Below, in pieces: positions 1 through 6,451 of a stretch of DNA of 10,389 nucleotides. Made by a program: the position numbers and the translations under genes. The notes under the pieces are model-generated. The model was not told the origin of the DNA, ran no database searches, and saw nothing but the letters and a program-made list of their open reading frames with translations. The stretch is from positions 1 through 10,389 of the forward strand of contig CAJKNC010000061.1 in the NCBI GenBank assembly GCA_905201175.1. Direction: 5' to 3'. How positions within the stretch are numbered: the stretch's first letter is position 1; each line of letters begins with the position of its first letter. This DNA comes from an uncultured Succinatimonas sp. (lineage in GTDB: Bacteria > Pseudomonadota > Gammaproteobacteria > Enterobacterales > Succinivibrionaceae).

Positions 1-123
1 TACTATCTATAAGATATTCATTCTTAAATTTTATTTAAAGTCAGCGTTCTTTACAAAAAAAGAAAAAATCTTAACTTTATTTTTCACTCAGATCGATAAA
101 GCCCGCAATGCTTTGAACTAGAA

Positions 124-132
124 TGATATACT
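124..132 (+). promoter_or_regulatory. Candidate extended -10 promoter of asnA
   Basis: TGA at 124-126 sits directly before TATACT at 127-132 (5 of 6 matches to TATAAT). There is no convincing -35 at 16-18 bp. The predicted transcript would start near 139, giving a leader of about 37 bases before asnA. An 8-bp direct repeat, GAACTAGA, lies at 115-122 and 159-166, one copy on each side of the -10. The rest of 1-175 is AT-rich and holds no gene I can support. Confidence 0.5.
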
Positions 133-175
133 AAAAGCCATTCGATTTTTTTATAAAAGAACTAGATTAAAAACT

Positions 176-1213
176 ATGAGTAAAGTAATAAAACCAATTG
201 ACTATCAGGCTCTTTTAGATCCTTGCCAAACTGAACATGGCATTAAATTAATTAAGGATTTTTTCCAGCTTAATCTTGCAACCTCGCTGAGATTGCGTCG
301 CGTCACTGCACCTTTGTTTGTTTTAAAAGGCTTAGGCATCAATGACGATCTTAATGGCGTTGAGCGTGCTGTAACCTTCCCGATTAAAGACCTTAAAGAT
401 GCTCAGGCTGAGGTTGTGCATTCATTAGCTAAATGGAAGCGTTTATCTTTAGCTGAATATAAAATTGCCAAAGGCTACGGCATCTATACTGATATGAACG
501 CCATTCGCGCTGATGAGGAATTAGATAATCTCCATTCTCTTTATGTTGATCAATGGGACTGGGAAGCCGTAATCGGCAAAGAAGACCGCACCTTAGCTTT
601 CTTAAAGAAAGTCGTAAATCAAATCTATAGTGCTATTTTAAGAACTGAATACCTAGCCTGCGAAGCCTTCCCAAGCTTAAAGCCGTTCTTGCCTGAAAAT
701 ATTACCTTTGTAAATAGTGAAGATCTATTGCAGATGTTTCCAGATAAAACCCCTAAAGAGCGTGAAGATGCAATTTGCAAAAAATACGGCGCTGTATTCT
801 TAACCGGCATCGGCTCTAAGCTTTCAAACGGTGAAAAGCATGATGGCCGCGCTCCAGACTATGATGACTGGTCAACTGTTAATGAAGAAGGCCAGGTAGG
901 TCTAAACGGCGATATCTTAATTTGGTATCCAATTTTAAACCGCTCCTTTGAGCTCTCTTCCATGGGCATTCGCGTAGATAAGGAAGCTCTATTGCGTCAG
1001 CTCGATATTGAAAATAAAAACGAGCGTAAGGAACTTTATTTCCATAAGAAGCTCTTAAACGATGAGCTGCCTTTATCTATCGGCGGAGGTATCGGTCAAA
1101 GCCGTTTATGCATGGTGCTTCTGCATAAGGCTCACATCGGCGAAATTCAGGCAAGCATCTGGCCTGAGGAAATGCGCAAAGAATGTAAGGCTTTAGGCAT
1201 GAATCTCATCTAA
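176..1213 (+). CDS. asnA: Aspartate--ammonia ligase (asparagine synthetase A)
   Basis: This cytoplasmic enzyme makes asparagine from aspartate, ammonia and ATP (releasing AMP and PPi). It belongs to the AsnA family, which has a class II aminoacyl-tRNA-synthetase-like fold. Segments recognisable from the family, in order, are VHSLAKWKR (81-89), YVDQWDWE (123-130), HDGRAPDYDDW (222-232), ELSSMGIRVD (259-268) and GGGIGQSRLCM (303-313). The length, 345 residues, is slightly more than the roughly 330 of E. coli AsnA, with a few extra residues at both ends. The ATG at 176 fits the family's N-terminus, but no clear Shine-Dalgarno sequence precedes it; the upstream bases are A-rich. The gene appears monocistronic, with its own promoter and a terminator right after the stop. 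In E. coli asnA is controlled by AsnC, but no regulator gene is visible here. No key segment is missing and the identification is firm. Confidence 0.97.
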   Translation: MSKVIKPIDYQALLDPCQTEHGIKLIKDFFQLNLATSLRLRRVTAPLFVLKGLGINDDLNGVERAVTFPIKDLKDAQAEVVHSLAKWKRLSLAEYKIAKGYGIYTDMNAIRADEELDNLHSLYVDQWDWEAVIGKEDRTLAFLKKVVNQIYSAILRTEYLACEAFPSLKPFLPENITFVNSEDLLQMFPDKTPKEREDAICKKYGAVFLTGIGSKLSNGEKHDGRAPDYDDWSTVNEEGQVGLNGDILIWYPILNRSFELSSMGIRVDKEALLRQLDIENKNERKELYFHKKLLNDELPLSIGGGIGQSRLCMVLLHKAHIGEIQASIWPEEMRKECKALGMNLI

Positions 1214-1232
1214 AGCATCCAGCTTTGAACAT

Positions 1233-1266
1233 AAAGCTCGCCTCATTTTTTGAAGCGAGCTTTTTT
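1233..1266 (+). terminator. Rho-independent terminator of asnA, between convergent genes
   Basis: A 9-bp perfect stem (1233-1241 with 1255-1263, AAAGCTCGC/GCGAGCTTT) is extended inward by TCA/TGA. A run of T ends at 1266. It lies 19 bp after the asnA stop and 7 bp beyond the stop of the convergent minus-strand gene. Read on the minus strand the same stem is followed by only a short, interrupted T run, so it may also end that operon, but less efficiently. Confidence 0.85.
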
Positions 1267-1272
1267 ATAAGC

Positions 1273-3768
1273 TTATAGAATATTCTTCCTAGTCGGACCT
1301 TTAATCTTATGTCTAAATAACACTGTAGCAAAAGCTAAAGCTACGCAGCCGCCTAAGCTTAAATAAATTCTCCACAAAGGCAGCTTGTCATAAAACATGT
1401 CTTTGCGCGAGCCGACAAAATCTCCAATTCGGCATCCTCTGGCGGTGCATTTAATCTTACGCCCCATAATACCTGACTTATGCCAAAGATAGGTGGGGAA
1501 ATACGCTGAGATTTTATAAGGAGCCAAAATAGTATTAGCATTAGCTACAAACTTGGAAACATAATTTAAAAGCGCCTTAGGATCAGCATTAAACTGCTTA
1601 AGCTGAGCATAGCTTACGCATGGCTCAATATGAATTTGACCTGTATTGGTAGCTAAAGATCTTTTGACAACAATTTTATCTAAAATATTGCCGTCTTCGT
1701 CAGTATCAACTTTTATAACCGAATTCTGCGCAATAAAAGCATTCTTATTGACATTAATTATATTGCTGCGACCATCTGCTAAATTCAGCGCAGCCCCATT
1801 ATCAAGATAAAGAAAATCAACTGTATGCTCATCTTTATCCTTAGAAGATAAATGCAGCGATGATTTAGAAATAGTCAGGCTTTTAACCTCAATGCGTCCC
1901 TTTACTAAGGTAACTCCGCCTAAAACATTGAGCATAAGATCCCTGCCTTTAATATCGCCGTTTATATCAATCAGAGCCTTAGTATCAGCTCTGTTAGGGT
2001 GATCCTTTACATCTTTATCTAAAGAAATATAATCCGTGCCGCCAAAATTTAAGTTAGTGCTCAATTTCTCAAAAAAGCTTTTATTGCCTTTATAATCGAG
2101 GAAATTGCTTCTGGGCTTTAATTGAAAGCGTGCTGGCAGTAAGTCTTGATCCTTCTTAGCGAGATAAATCCACTCTCCATCAATATAAGGAGAGTAATCG
2201 CTGATAATATCGCCCTTAATCGTCGCTCTATCTGAAAAATTAATCTCTCTTACCCAGGCAGTATCACCAATATAGATAGCAGCCTGCTTGCCGATTAAAG
2301 TTCCGGAAACATTCATTACCGACACTAAAGGGCCTTTAAGCTCTTCAGGCACCTCTAATGCCGCAGCTTTCTCCCTTGAAAGCTCTTTATTGTTATAATC
2401 ATCAATCCTAACTCGTACAAATGAACCTTGATATTCGTAGTCATCAGAACGCATATTTTCTTTAAAATCCAAAGCTACGGCTATACCGCCTCTGCGATTT
2501 GCTGAAACAAAGCCGTCAATATCCAATTTAGAATTTGAACCGTAATTAACCGCGATGCCCGTAGAATTAATGCCGTTTTCAATAATGACAGACTGCTTAG
2601 GCAGAATAAAGCTATTTCCTGCTCCATCAATACGCACGCCAGTGGATCCATAACCAACAGATGCAATTGAAGCCTGCTGCCTTACCTCATTATAATTGCC
2701 GTAAATATGTGTACCGATACTCAGGGGAATTGAGGAAATCTTCTCCTCATCATAAATTTTAAGAATGTCGTCCCAAGAAAAATAACCTTTATTTAAAACA
2801 ATTTTTTGTATCTGAGCTCTGCTTCCTGAACTATATATGCTGCTGCCGTAATAAATCTGCGGGATAATATCAAAGCCCAAATCCTGCAAGGCCGCAAGCT
2901 CAATTTCCGAATAAAAATCATAATTGACAAAGTCGCTGTCAGACAAAAGCGTATTGCGCAGCTTAAACTCGCAGCTGCCGTCTTTATTTATAATTGTATA
3001 TAAGGGTAAATTTGCTTCTGCATTATCTTTATTATTGGCATATTTCAAATGCTCAAGTGATTCTGACTTAAACTCAAAAATCCTGCAGTCTGGATTTTTA
3101 CACTTAGGGAAAATCTCAGCAAAGGGCTCCTGCTCTTTGATGCTGCGCTTGAGCTCTGATGAATAAAGATGCTTATCTACAGGAGAGAGAACCTCAGAAA
3201 AGCCTTCAGATGACGCATAGCTTCTAAAGCCAAATAATCTAGGCAGGCTGCGATACAGGTAATAATTTAAAAGATTTTTATTGATTAAAAGATCTGTGGA
3301 GGCCTCAAATAAAGGCTCATAGCCTGAATTTATGCATTTATCCTTATATTTAGCCTCAAAAAAGCCTAAGCCCTTGCATGCTCCTTCCTTATAAAAGCCA
3401 TCAGATAGCTTAAACTGCTCTTTAGATTTTTTTTCATAAAAAATAAAAGGCAGTTTAATTTTTTCTTTTGAGATGACATTCGACGGGAAAATCTTAGACA
3501 GCATAATCAATGAGATATTCTCATAATTTATTACTTCTGCATTTAAATTTTCCAGGCTTTTCTCCTGTTTAGGTACATAAGGGCTTTTACTGTCTGATGA
3601 ATCTGCATAATTGACGATTTCAAAAATATTGCCATTGCGCTGCAGCCTGCCTGATGCTTCTGTGGCTTGAAACAAAAGATTAGGCAATGCGACGCTGTCA
3701 AGCTCCTCAGCCCCATTAGCTAAGGCTGAGGTGAGAGCTAAAAAAACAATGACACTCTTTTTTAACAC
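1273..3768 (-). CDS. Exported autotransporter-passenger-like protein with a C-terminal membrane anchor and no beta-barrel
   Basis: The function is unknown. The 831-residue product has a signal peptide (about 1-19; AxA at 15-17). Residues 271-300 (starting RNTLLSD, containing YSEIELAALQDLGFD) match a segment I know from large autotransporters that carry a metallopeptidase-like N-terminal region, but no HExxH zinc motif occurs anywhere. Residues about 350-520 look like their beta-helical passenger: THIYGN, VGYGSTGVRIDGAGN, INSTGIAVNYG, GGIAVALDF, VSGTLIGKQAAIYIGD, IKGDIISD. Residues 520-715 are further strand-rich sequence. The usual C-terminal beta-barrel of about 270 residues is absent. Instead there is one hydrophobic helix (about 799-818) followed by a basic tail (RHKIKGPTRK), predicting a periplasmic domain held in the inner membrane. 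Cysteines fall partly in close pairs (131/145, 223/228, 774/779). The start is GTG at 3768, with AGGA 6 nt upstream overlapping the stop of the preceding L,D-transpeptidase gene. The reading frame is intact, so this is not an obvious pseudogene. The family assignment is from memory of sequence patterns. Confidence 0.85.
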   Translation of the reverse strand: MLKKSVIVFLALTSALANGAEELDSVALPNLLFQATEASGRLQRNGNIFEIVNYADSSDSKSPYVPKQEKSLENLNAEVINYENISLIMLSKIFPSNVISKEKIKLPFIFYEKKSKEQFKLSDGFYKEGACKGLGFFEAKYKDKCINSGYEPLFEASTDLLINKNLLNYYLYRSLPRLFGFRSYASSEGFSEVLSPVDKHLYSSELKRSIKEQEPFAEIFPKCKNPDCRIFEFKSESLEHLKYANNKDNAEANLPLYTIINKDGSCEFKLRNTLLSDSDFVNYDFYSEIELAALQDLGFDIIPQIYYGSSIYSSGSRAQIQKIVLNKGYFSWDDILKIYDEEKISSIPLSIGTHIYGNYNEVRQQASIASVGYGSTGVRIDGAGNSFILPKQSVIIENGINSTGIAVNYGSNSKLDIDGFVSANRRGGIAVALDFKENMRSDDYEYQGSFVRVRIDDYNNKELSREKAAALEVPEELKGPLVSVMNVSGTLIGKQAAIYIGDTAWVREINFSDRATIKGDIISDYSPYIDGEWIYLAKKDQDLLPARFQLKPRSNFLDYKGNKSFFEKLSTNLNFGGTDYISLDKDVKDHPNRADTKALIDINGDIKGRDLMLNVLGGVTLVKGRIEVKSLTISKSSLHLSSKDKDEHTVDFLYLDNGAALNLADGRSNIINVNKNAFIAQNSVIKVDTDEDGNILDKIVVKRSLATNTGQIHIEPCVSYAQLKQFNADPKALLNYVSKFVANANTILAPYKISAYFPTYLWHKSGIMGRKIKCTARGCRIGDFVGSRKDMFYDKLPLWRIYLSLGGCVALAFATVLFRHKIKGPTRKNIL

Positions 3769-3774
3769 CGCATA

Positions 3775-3778
3775 TCCT
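3775..3778 (-). promoter_or_regulatory. Ribosome-binding site overlapping the upstream stop codon
   Basis: On the minus strand AGGA lies 6 nt before the GTG start at 3768. Its first two bases are the last two of the TAG stop codon (3777-3779) of the L,D-transpeptidase gene. This supports the GTG start and suggests that ribosomes ending the first gene reinitiate on the second. Confidence 0.7.
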
Positions 3779-4700
3779 AAAATTTAGCAGGGTTTAATAG
3801 TACAGGACGTCCTGAGCGCTCATGCAGGGCTTGTCTTAAAATATCCTGATCGATTTCAGGATTTTTAAAGAAATCCAAATCTTCTTGAGTAAATTCAAAC
3901 GGAACATTGCTGTCAAAGTTTTCAAATTCAGCCTCAGAACGAGAAAGCGGCTGATGAACTTCAATGTAAATGCTGCCGTCAGGCTCGGTTGTGTATTTAA
4001 TTGCACGATTTATAAATTGCACGCGTGTACCTACCGGAACTTTATGAAATAAGGTTTCATTATCCTCATTGCGCAGACGCACGCAGCCATGGCTTACGCG
4101 TAAGCCGATGCCGAATTCGGCATTAGTTCCATGAATAGCATAAAGCCGGCCAATATACATAGCATAAAGACCCATAGGATTATCAGGTCCTGCAGGAACT
4201 ACTGCAGGTAAAATCTCGCCTTGAGCTGCATATTCAGCGCGCATAGCGGCAGTAGGCGTCCAAGTAGGTCCGGCTTTTTTGCGCTCAACCTTTGTGATCC
4301 AATTTTTAGGAGTGTCTTTGCCTAGCTGTCCAATGCCGATTGGATAAACCTCAACGACATTATCATGGTAATAAAATAAACGCATCTCTGCAGTATTTAA
4401 GATAATGCCTTCATGGACTGTATCAGGCAGAATTAAGCGGTTAGGGATGATAAGCGAGGTTCCCTTTAGAGGAACAATCGGATCTACCTCAGGATTAGCT
4501 TCGATCATATTAGATAAGCCCAAGGAGTATTTAGCAGCTACATACTCTAAAGTAGTAGTCCCAGCTCTCTCGATATTGTAGACCTGCTCTTCACCATAAA
4601 GACGCTCACCAGCCTTTAAAGTATATTGAGTATGGGCCGTAGCTATTGATGTAAATGCTAATAAACCTAGTCCCAGTACAGCTTTCTTAAAATTGTTCAT
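3777..4700 (-). CDS. Periplasmic L,D-transpeptidase (YkuD domain, ErfK/YbiS type)
   Basis: It catalyses L,D-transpeptidation on peptidoglycan tetrapeptides in the periplasm. In this family that means either 3-3 cross-linking or attaching outer-membrane lipoprotein to the wall; sequence alone does not decide which. The 307-residue product has a signal peptide (about 1-22, ending ATA before HTQ). A LysM-like segment follows (about 45-88, GTTTLEYVAAKYSLGLSNMI then IIPNR). The YkuD catalytic domain spans roughly 97-232 and carries the full active-site motif: H190-G-T, then SHGCVRLRN with H204, catalytic C206 and R208. The length is close to that of E. coli LdtA-E (about 300-335). A tail of about 55 acidic residues (250-307) follows the domain. 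The ATG at 4700 places the signal peptide correctly, though the ribosome site is weak. It is the first gene of a pair with the 831-residue exported protein. Confidence 0.95.
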   Translation of the reverse strand: MNNFKKAVLGLGLLAFTSIATAHTQYTLKAGERLYGEEQVYNIERAGTTTLEYVAAKYSLGLSNMIEANPEVDPIVPLKGTSLIIPNRLILPDTVHEGIILNTAEMRLFYYHDNVVEVYPIGIGQLGKDTPKNWITKVERKKAGPTWTPTAAMRAEYAAQGEILPAVVPAGPDNPMGLYAMYIGRLYAIHGTNAEFGIGLRVSHGCVRLRNEDNETLFHKVPVGTRVQFINRAIKYTTEPDGSIYIEVHQPLSRSEAEFENFDSNVPFEFTQEDLDFFKNPEIDQDILRQALHERSGRPVLLNPAKF

Positions 4701-4787
4701 CTTTGATACCCGATAGATTGCTTTTTATTTAACTATTCATTCAAAGCTAACTTTACTTATTTTACTATTTTTCTTTAACTTTTAAAC

Positions 4788-4870
4788 AAATAGTCAGTCT
4801 GCTCTAAATTTTTTAACAATTACTCTTTGCGCATGAATAGCAAAAAAGCACTCATTATATCTGACTATTT
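4788..4870. repeat. 10-bp inverted repeat with arms 73 bp apart
   Basis: AAATAGTCAG at 4788-4797 is the exact reverse complement of CTGACTATTT at 4861-4870. Arm centres are 73 bp apart, close to seven turns of B-DNA. A candidate minus-strand -10 box (4859-4854) lies between the arms, next to the right-hand arm. This could be a pair of operator half-sites for DNA looping. In such AT-rich sequence chance is also possible. Confidence 0.4.
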
Positions 4871-4916
4871 TGCTTATAATAATTTTGTAAAATTAACTCG
4901 CAAATTAAGCACAATC

Positions 4917-4925
4917 TGGTATAAT
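4917..4925 (+). promoter_or_regulatory. Candidate extended -10 promoter of ldhA
   Basis: TGG at 4917-4919 directly precedes a perfect TATAAT at 4920-4925. No good -35 is seen at 16-18 bp, which is typical of extended -10 promoters. The predicted start near 4932 gives a leader of about 150 bases to the ldhA start codon. Confidence 0.6.
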
Positions 4926-5073
4926 AGACAAAATGCACAAAATAAAAGCAGCTCATAATTAGTATAATTCCTTTAAATTTAATAAGTTACATCATATTTA
5001 CAATAACCCTTTAAATATAGATTGCCATACTAAAGCTTACGTTTTAAGTTTAGGCTATACGAACAAATAAAGT

Positions 5074-5078
5074 GGAGG
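5074..5078 (+). promoter_or_regulatory. Strong ribosome-binding site that fixes the ldhA start
   Basis: GGAGG sits 5 nt before the ATG at 5084. The frame is also open from an in-frame GTG at 5072, but that codon overlaps this ribosome site and would add only four residues (VEDF, read as MEDF). The ATG is therefore the likely start. Confidence 0.85.
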
Positions 5079-5083
5079 ATTTT

Positions 5084-6091
5084 ATGTCTGAAAAGATTAC
5101 TTTTTTCGGCACTCACAGCTATGATCGCCATCTATTTACTGAAATCAATGAAAGTAAAAATTATAACTTCACCTTACAGTATCACCGTTCTTTCTTAGAT
5201 CTTCATAATGCATCTCAGACTTTAGGCGCTAAAGCCGTCTGTATTTTCGTTAACGATAGAGCCGATCGCGCAGTTTTAGAAATCCTCGCTAAAAACGGCG
5301 TCCAATTAATTGCTCTGCGCTGCGCGGGCTTCAACAATGTTGATCTGAAAGCTGCTGCAGATTTAGGCTTGCATGTTGTAAGAGTTCCGGCCTACTCTCC
5401 ATATGCAATTGCCGAGCACGTAGTAGCCTTAATGCTGTCTTTAAATCGTAAAACCTATAGAGCCTATTTACGTACTCGTGACGGCAATTTCACTTTAAAT
5501 GGACTTATGGGCTTTGATCTGCACGGCAAGACTGCAGGCATTATCGGTACCGGTAAAATTGCCCGCATCCTGATCCAAATTCTAAAAGGCTTTGGCATGA
5601 ATATCTTAGCCTACGATATCTATCCTGATGCGGCTTATGCTCAAAGCGCCGGCATAAAATATGTAAGCTTAGATGAGCTGTATGCCAATGCTGACGTAAT
5701 TTCACTAAACTGCCCGCTCACTGCAGAAAATACTCATCTTATCAATGCCGATGCTGTAGCTAAGATGAAGCCTGGCGTAATGATTATCAATACCGGCCGC
5801 GGACCGCTTATAGATACTCAGGCATTGATTGACGGCCTGAAGTCAGGCAAGATCGGCTCGGCAGGTCTTGATGTATATGAGGACGAACGCACCTATTTCT
5901 ATCAGGATAAATCCGATAAGGTCATCACTGATGATAAGCTGTCTCATCTTTTAAGCTATAACAATGTATTAGTTACCTCTCATCAGGCTTTCTTCACCCG
6001 CGAAGCTATGACAAATATTGTTACTACTACCCTGGAAAATTGCAAAGATTTCTTTGAAAAAGGAGTTTTTGACAATGAGGTTAAGGCTTAA
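5084..6091 (+). CDS. ldhA: Fermentative D-lactate dehydrogenase (NAD-dependent)
   Basis: It reduces pyruvate to D-lactate with NADH in the cytoplasm, regenerating NAD+ during fermentation. It belongs to the D-isomer-specific 2-hydroxyacid dehydrogenase family. At 335 residues it is close to E. coli LdhA (329) and aligns with it almost without gaps. Visible landmarks are AVCIFVND (51-58), LRCAGFNNVDL (78-88), VVRVPAYSP (98-106), the NAD-binding loop GTGKIA (155-160), and the catalytic set R239 (in NTGRG), E268 (in YEDER) and H300 (in SHQAF). These three correspond to R235, E264 and H296 of the E. coli enzyme. It appears to be a single-gene unit with its own promoter, a strong ribosome site and a strong terminator about 50 bp after the stop. 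Together with asnA nearby it fits a fermenting gut-type anaerobe. Other D-2-hydroxyacid dehydrogenases are possible but match less well. Confidence 0.95.
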   Translation: MSEKITFFGTHSYDRHLFTEINESKNYNFTLQYHRSFLDLHNASQTLGAKAVCIFVNDRADRAVLEILAKNGVQLIALRCAGFNNVDLKAAADLGLHVVRVPAYSPYAIAEHVVALMLSLNRKTYRAYLRTRDGNFTLNGLMGFDLHGKTAGIIGTGKIARILIQILKGFGMNILAYDIYPDAAYAQSAGIKYVSLDELYANADVISLNCPLTAENTHLINADAVAKMKPGVMIINTGRGPLIDTQALIDGLKSGKIGSAGLDVYEDERTYFYQDKSDKVITDDKLSHLLSYNNVLVTSHQAFFTREAMTNIVTTTLENCKDFFEKGVFDNEVKA

Positions 6092-6097
6092 AAAAAT
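6069..6097 (+). promoter_or_regulatory. Candidate promoter at the 3' end of ldhA
   Basis: A perfect -35 TTGACA (6069-6074) lies inside the last codons of ldhA. A 17-bp spacer separates it from AAAAAT (6092-6097), which matches TATAAT at 4 of 6 positions. The predicted start is near 6104, about 90 bases before the end of the terminator's T run. The -10 is poor, and part of the match comes from an A run. Confidence 0.3.
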
Positions 6098-6103
6098 TTA
6101 AAC

Positions 6104-6192
6104 ATCTCTGTCTGATACTTCCTCGTATTGGAAAACTTCATGGGGAACGCTGATAAGAGCTTCATGCAAGCTAGCAGCCTTCCCCCTTTTTT
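6104..6192 (+). ncRNA. Possible small RNA downstream of ldhA
   Basis: If the promoter at 6069-6097 is active it would make an RNA of about 89 bases. The first part, to about 6141, could pair weakly (TTCC with GGAA around 6120-6132). The second part is the strong terminator hairpin with a T tail. This size and layout match small regulatory RNAs of gammaproteobacteria. I do not recognise it as a known family. The simpler reading is that this is just the ldhA 3' untranslated region, or an RNA processed from it. Confidence 0.22.
6142..6192 (+). terminator. Rho-independent terminator of ldhA
   Basis: The outer stem pairs GGGGAA (6142-6147) with TTCCCC (6180-6185), then after one C/C mismatch GCTG (6149-6152) with CAGC (6175-6178). 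An inner stem pairs AGCTT (6158-6162) with AAGCT (6168-6172). Six T follow at 6187-6192. It is the GC-richest hairpin in this otherwise AT-rich intergenic stretch. Confidence 0.85.
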
Positions 6193-6451
6193 ATTAATGC
6201 ATCAAAACCAGTCTTGCAGAGAATGCCTTCAGCCTTCTTTAAAAAAGAAGATGCTATTTAATAAAAATGCACCAAATTATAATACTTATAAATAAACCTA
6301 TTAAAACTCGCAGCTAAAGCCGCTGGATCAGATCTTTTTTTGCTAAAATTCTCACAAAGTTTTTTAATATGTGGCAAAATAAGTGATCATTTTGCATTTT
6401 AAGCTCGTAAATAATTTCGAGATTTTTTAAAAATAATCGGAGCAACAGTTG
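6193..6451 (+). other. AT-rich leader and promoter region of leuS
   Basis: No gene is seen. A short hairpin, CTTCTTT/AAAGAAG, lies at 6234-6250. A perfect TATAAT without a -35 lies at 6278-6283, and a better extended -10 at 6341-6349. Downstream come two weak hairpins: GCAAAAT/ATTTTGC (6374-6395), and CTCG/CGAG (6404-6421) followed by six T at 6423-6428, which looks like a very weak terminator or attenuator. A five-codon ATG frame (MWQNK) at about 6369 overlaps the first hairpin and contains no leucine codons. GGAG at 6439-6442 is the leuS ribosome site. Confidence 0.55.
6341..6349 (+). promoter_or_regulatory. Candidate extended -10 promoter of leuS
   Basis: TGC at 6341-6343 directly precedes TAAAAT at 6344-6349 (5 of 6 matches). 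No -35 is recognised. The start would be near 6356, giving a leader of about 96 bases that includes the two weak hairpins before leuS. Confidence 0.45.

Larger units (their letters stand above)
4701..5083. other. AT-rich divergent intergenic region between the L,D-transpeptidase gene and ldhA
   Basis: This 383-bp stretch holds no gene I can support. It must contain promoters for both directions. Plus-strand candidates are the extended -10 at 4917-4925 and a second TATAAT at 4963-4968 with no -35. On the minus strand TATAAT occurs at 4859-4854 with only a 3-of-6 match to a -35, leaving a leader of about 147 bases for the L,D-transpeptidase gene. The motif ACTATT recurs at 4732, 4764 and 4864, with an inverted copy at 4789-4794. 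The ldhA leader after 4932 contains a 9-codon ATG frame at 4933-4962 that I do not consider a gene. Confidence 0.6.

Noticed and set aside
1267..1276. Perfect 10-bp palindrome ATAAGCTTAT at the stop of the 831-residue gene
   Set aside because: It is short and AT-rich, overlaps the stop codon and has no loop or second copy nearby; probably chance.
2924..3166. Plus-strand open frame of 80 codons inside the 831-residue gene
   Set aside because: It lies antisense to a long coding region, has no ribosome site I can see and no recognisable features.
4933..4962. Nine-codon ATG frame (MHKIKAAHN) at the predicted start of the ldhA transcript
   Set aside because: It is too short, has no ribosome site, and nothing in its codons suggests attenuation.
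5072..5083. GTG start for ldhA four codons upstream of the ATG
   Set aside because: The GTG overlaps the GGAGG ribosome site that serves the ATG at 5084, and E. coli LdhA has no matching extra residues.
6369..6386. Five-codon frame (MWQNK) in the leuS leader, considered as a leucine leader peptide
   Set aside because: It contains no leucine codons and has no clear ribosome site.
6449..6451. TTG start for leuS one codon before the ATG
   Set aside because: It has a usable spacing of 6 nt from GGAG, but the ATG at 6452 is also well placed and a more common start; the difference is one residue.
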